5,936 nt of DNA from Candidatus Krumholzibacteriia bacterium. Lineage in GTDB: Bacteria; Krumholzibacteriota; Krumholzibacteriia; LZORAL124-64-63. The notes under the pieces are model-generated. The model was not told the DNA's origin and ran no database searches. It saw nothing but the letters and a program-made list of their open reading frames with translations. Each line of letters opens with the position of its first letter. Position 1 is the stretch's first letter. Positions 5,344-5,936 of the stretch are shown in pieces. Location: positions 1 through 5,936 of the forward strand of contig JACZKN010000356.1 in the NCBI GenBank assembly GCA_014859985.1. Reading direction: 5' to 3'. The position numbers and the translations under genes were made by a program.

Positions 5344-5936
5344 CTACCTGACCATCACCACGCGCCCGGTGGCCACCGCCTGGCCGGCCCGCAGCCGCAC
5401 CAGGTAGACGCCGCTGGCGGCCTGCCGGCCACCGCGGTCGCGCCCGTCCCAGACCAGGGTGCGCTCGCCGCCGTCGAGGCGCCCGGCGTGCAGGCGCCGC
5501 ACCAGGGCGCCCCGCAGGTCGTGCACGTCCACGGTCACGTCCGCGGCGGCGGGCAAGAGGAGGCGCAGTTCGGCGCCGCGGCCGCTGACGGTGCGCAGGA
5601 CCTCCAGGCGCGGCCCGCCGGCCAGGGGCAGGCCCACGGCCGAGAGGTCGTCCACGCTGAAGGGCACGGCCTCGCCCAGGAGGCTGCGCTCGCTGCCGTC
5701 GCCCGCCCAGGCGCGCCACCAGTAGCTGCCGGCGGGCAGGGGGTCGGGGCTCCAGCTGGTGGTGCCGTCGCCCGCGGGCAGGTCCGCGGCCGCGGCCACC
5801 AGCTGGGTGCACAGGGCGTCGGCGTAGATGCGGAAGCCGTACACGACCGGGTCGCCCTGGGGATCGGCGACGTTGGCCACCGTCAAGACGGGCACCGGGC
5901 CGGTCGTGGTCCCGGCCGCGGGGGCCAGGGCCACGG
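5344..5936 (-). CDS. C-terminal part of a secreted protein with Fn3-like module and FlgD-Ig/sorting-like domain (partial)
   Basis: The gene enters from the right edge on the minus strand; 196 full codons plus the TAG at 5346-5344 are visible. The GTG at 5934-5932 is probably internal rather than the start. Counting from it, residues about 12-95 resemble a fibronectin type III-like module (VANVADPQGDPVVYGFRIY, later SYWWRAWAGDGS). Residues about 119-196 resemble the FlgD-Ig/type IX C-terminal domain: VTVDVHDLRGALVRRL at 133-148, VWDGRD at 161-166 and SGVYLVRL at 174-181, ending in RVVMVR. Known proteins with this ending are secreted, often surface-attached, and the domain is usually the last one. 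The N-terminal catalytic or binding part lies outside the window, so the function is unknown. It converges on the operon and is not part of it. Confidence 0.85.
   Translation of the reverse strand, partial: VALAPAAGTTTGPVPVLTVANVADPQGDPVVYGFRIYADALCTQLVAAAADLPAGDGTTSWSPDPLPAGSYWWRAWAGDGSERSLLGEAVPFSVDDLSAVGLPLAGGPRLEVLRTVSGRGAELRLLLPAAADVTVDVHDLRGALVRRLHAGRLDGGERTLVWDGRDRGGRQAASGVYLVRLRAGQAVATGRVVMVR

Noticed and set aside
5324..5812. 162-residue minus-strand frame overlapping the right-hand gene
   Set aside because: Same strand but a different frame from the Fn3/FlgD-Ig coding sequence; the translation is mostly Arg, Gly, Pro and Ala with no domain.

Overview
The window is strongly GC-rich bacterial DNA. 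Five protein-coding genes are visible, two of them cut by the window edges. No rRNA, tRNA, insertion sequence or CRISPR array was found. The gene cut by the right edge ends in an Fn3-like module followed by a FlgD-Ig/type IX-like C-terminal domain (WDGRD, then SGVYLVRL). That ending is common in high-GC candidate phyla of the FCB superphylum, such as Krumholzibacteriota and Eisenbacteria. This placement is an inference from one protein end plus base composition, not a firm taxonomic call.

Layout. At 1-108, minus strand, lies the start of a gene with a hydrophobic N-terminus. A 203-base divergent intergenic region (109-311) follows, with an A/T island that could hold a promoter, a GC-rich palindrome, and two mutually exclusive hairpins in the presumed leader. 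Four plus-strand genes then run without gaps from 312 to 5333: an exported S9 (prolyl oligopeptidase) family peptidase, a CPBP-type multi-pass membrane protein, an exported phosphodiester glycosidase (NAGPA/DUF2233) family protein, and a sulfatase/alkaline-phosphatase superfamily protein. Their junctions are a start-codon tandem repeat, a GTGA overlap and an ATGA overlap, so they are almost certainly one translationally coupled operon. A convergent minus-strand gene for a secreted protein closes the window; its stop lies 10 bases from the operon's last stop.

How the genes may work together. One exported peptidase, one membrane protein of a protease superfamily and two enzymes of phosphodiester or sulfate/phosphate ester families suggest envelope or periplasmic processing. 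This is inference. Three of the four operon proteins depart from the textbook active site: the CPBP protein has DE...I where EE...R is usual, the glycosidase has LEGS where LDGG is usual, and the sulfatase-like protein has Thr where the formylglycine Cys/Ser is usual.

The most unusual DNA feature is at 2299-2340. Three tandem 14-base copies each begin with ATG. The first two encode five-codon mini-ORFs (MSDAP) whose TGA stops overlap the ATG of the next copy, and the third copy is the likely start of the CPBP gene.
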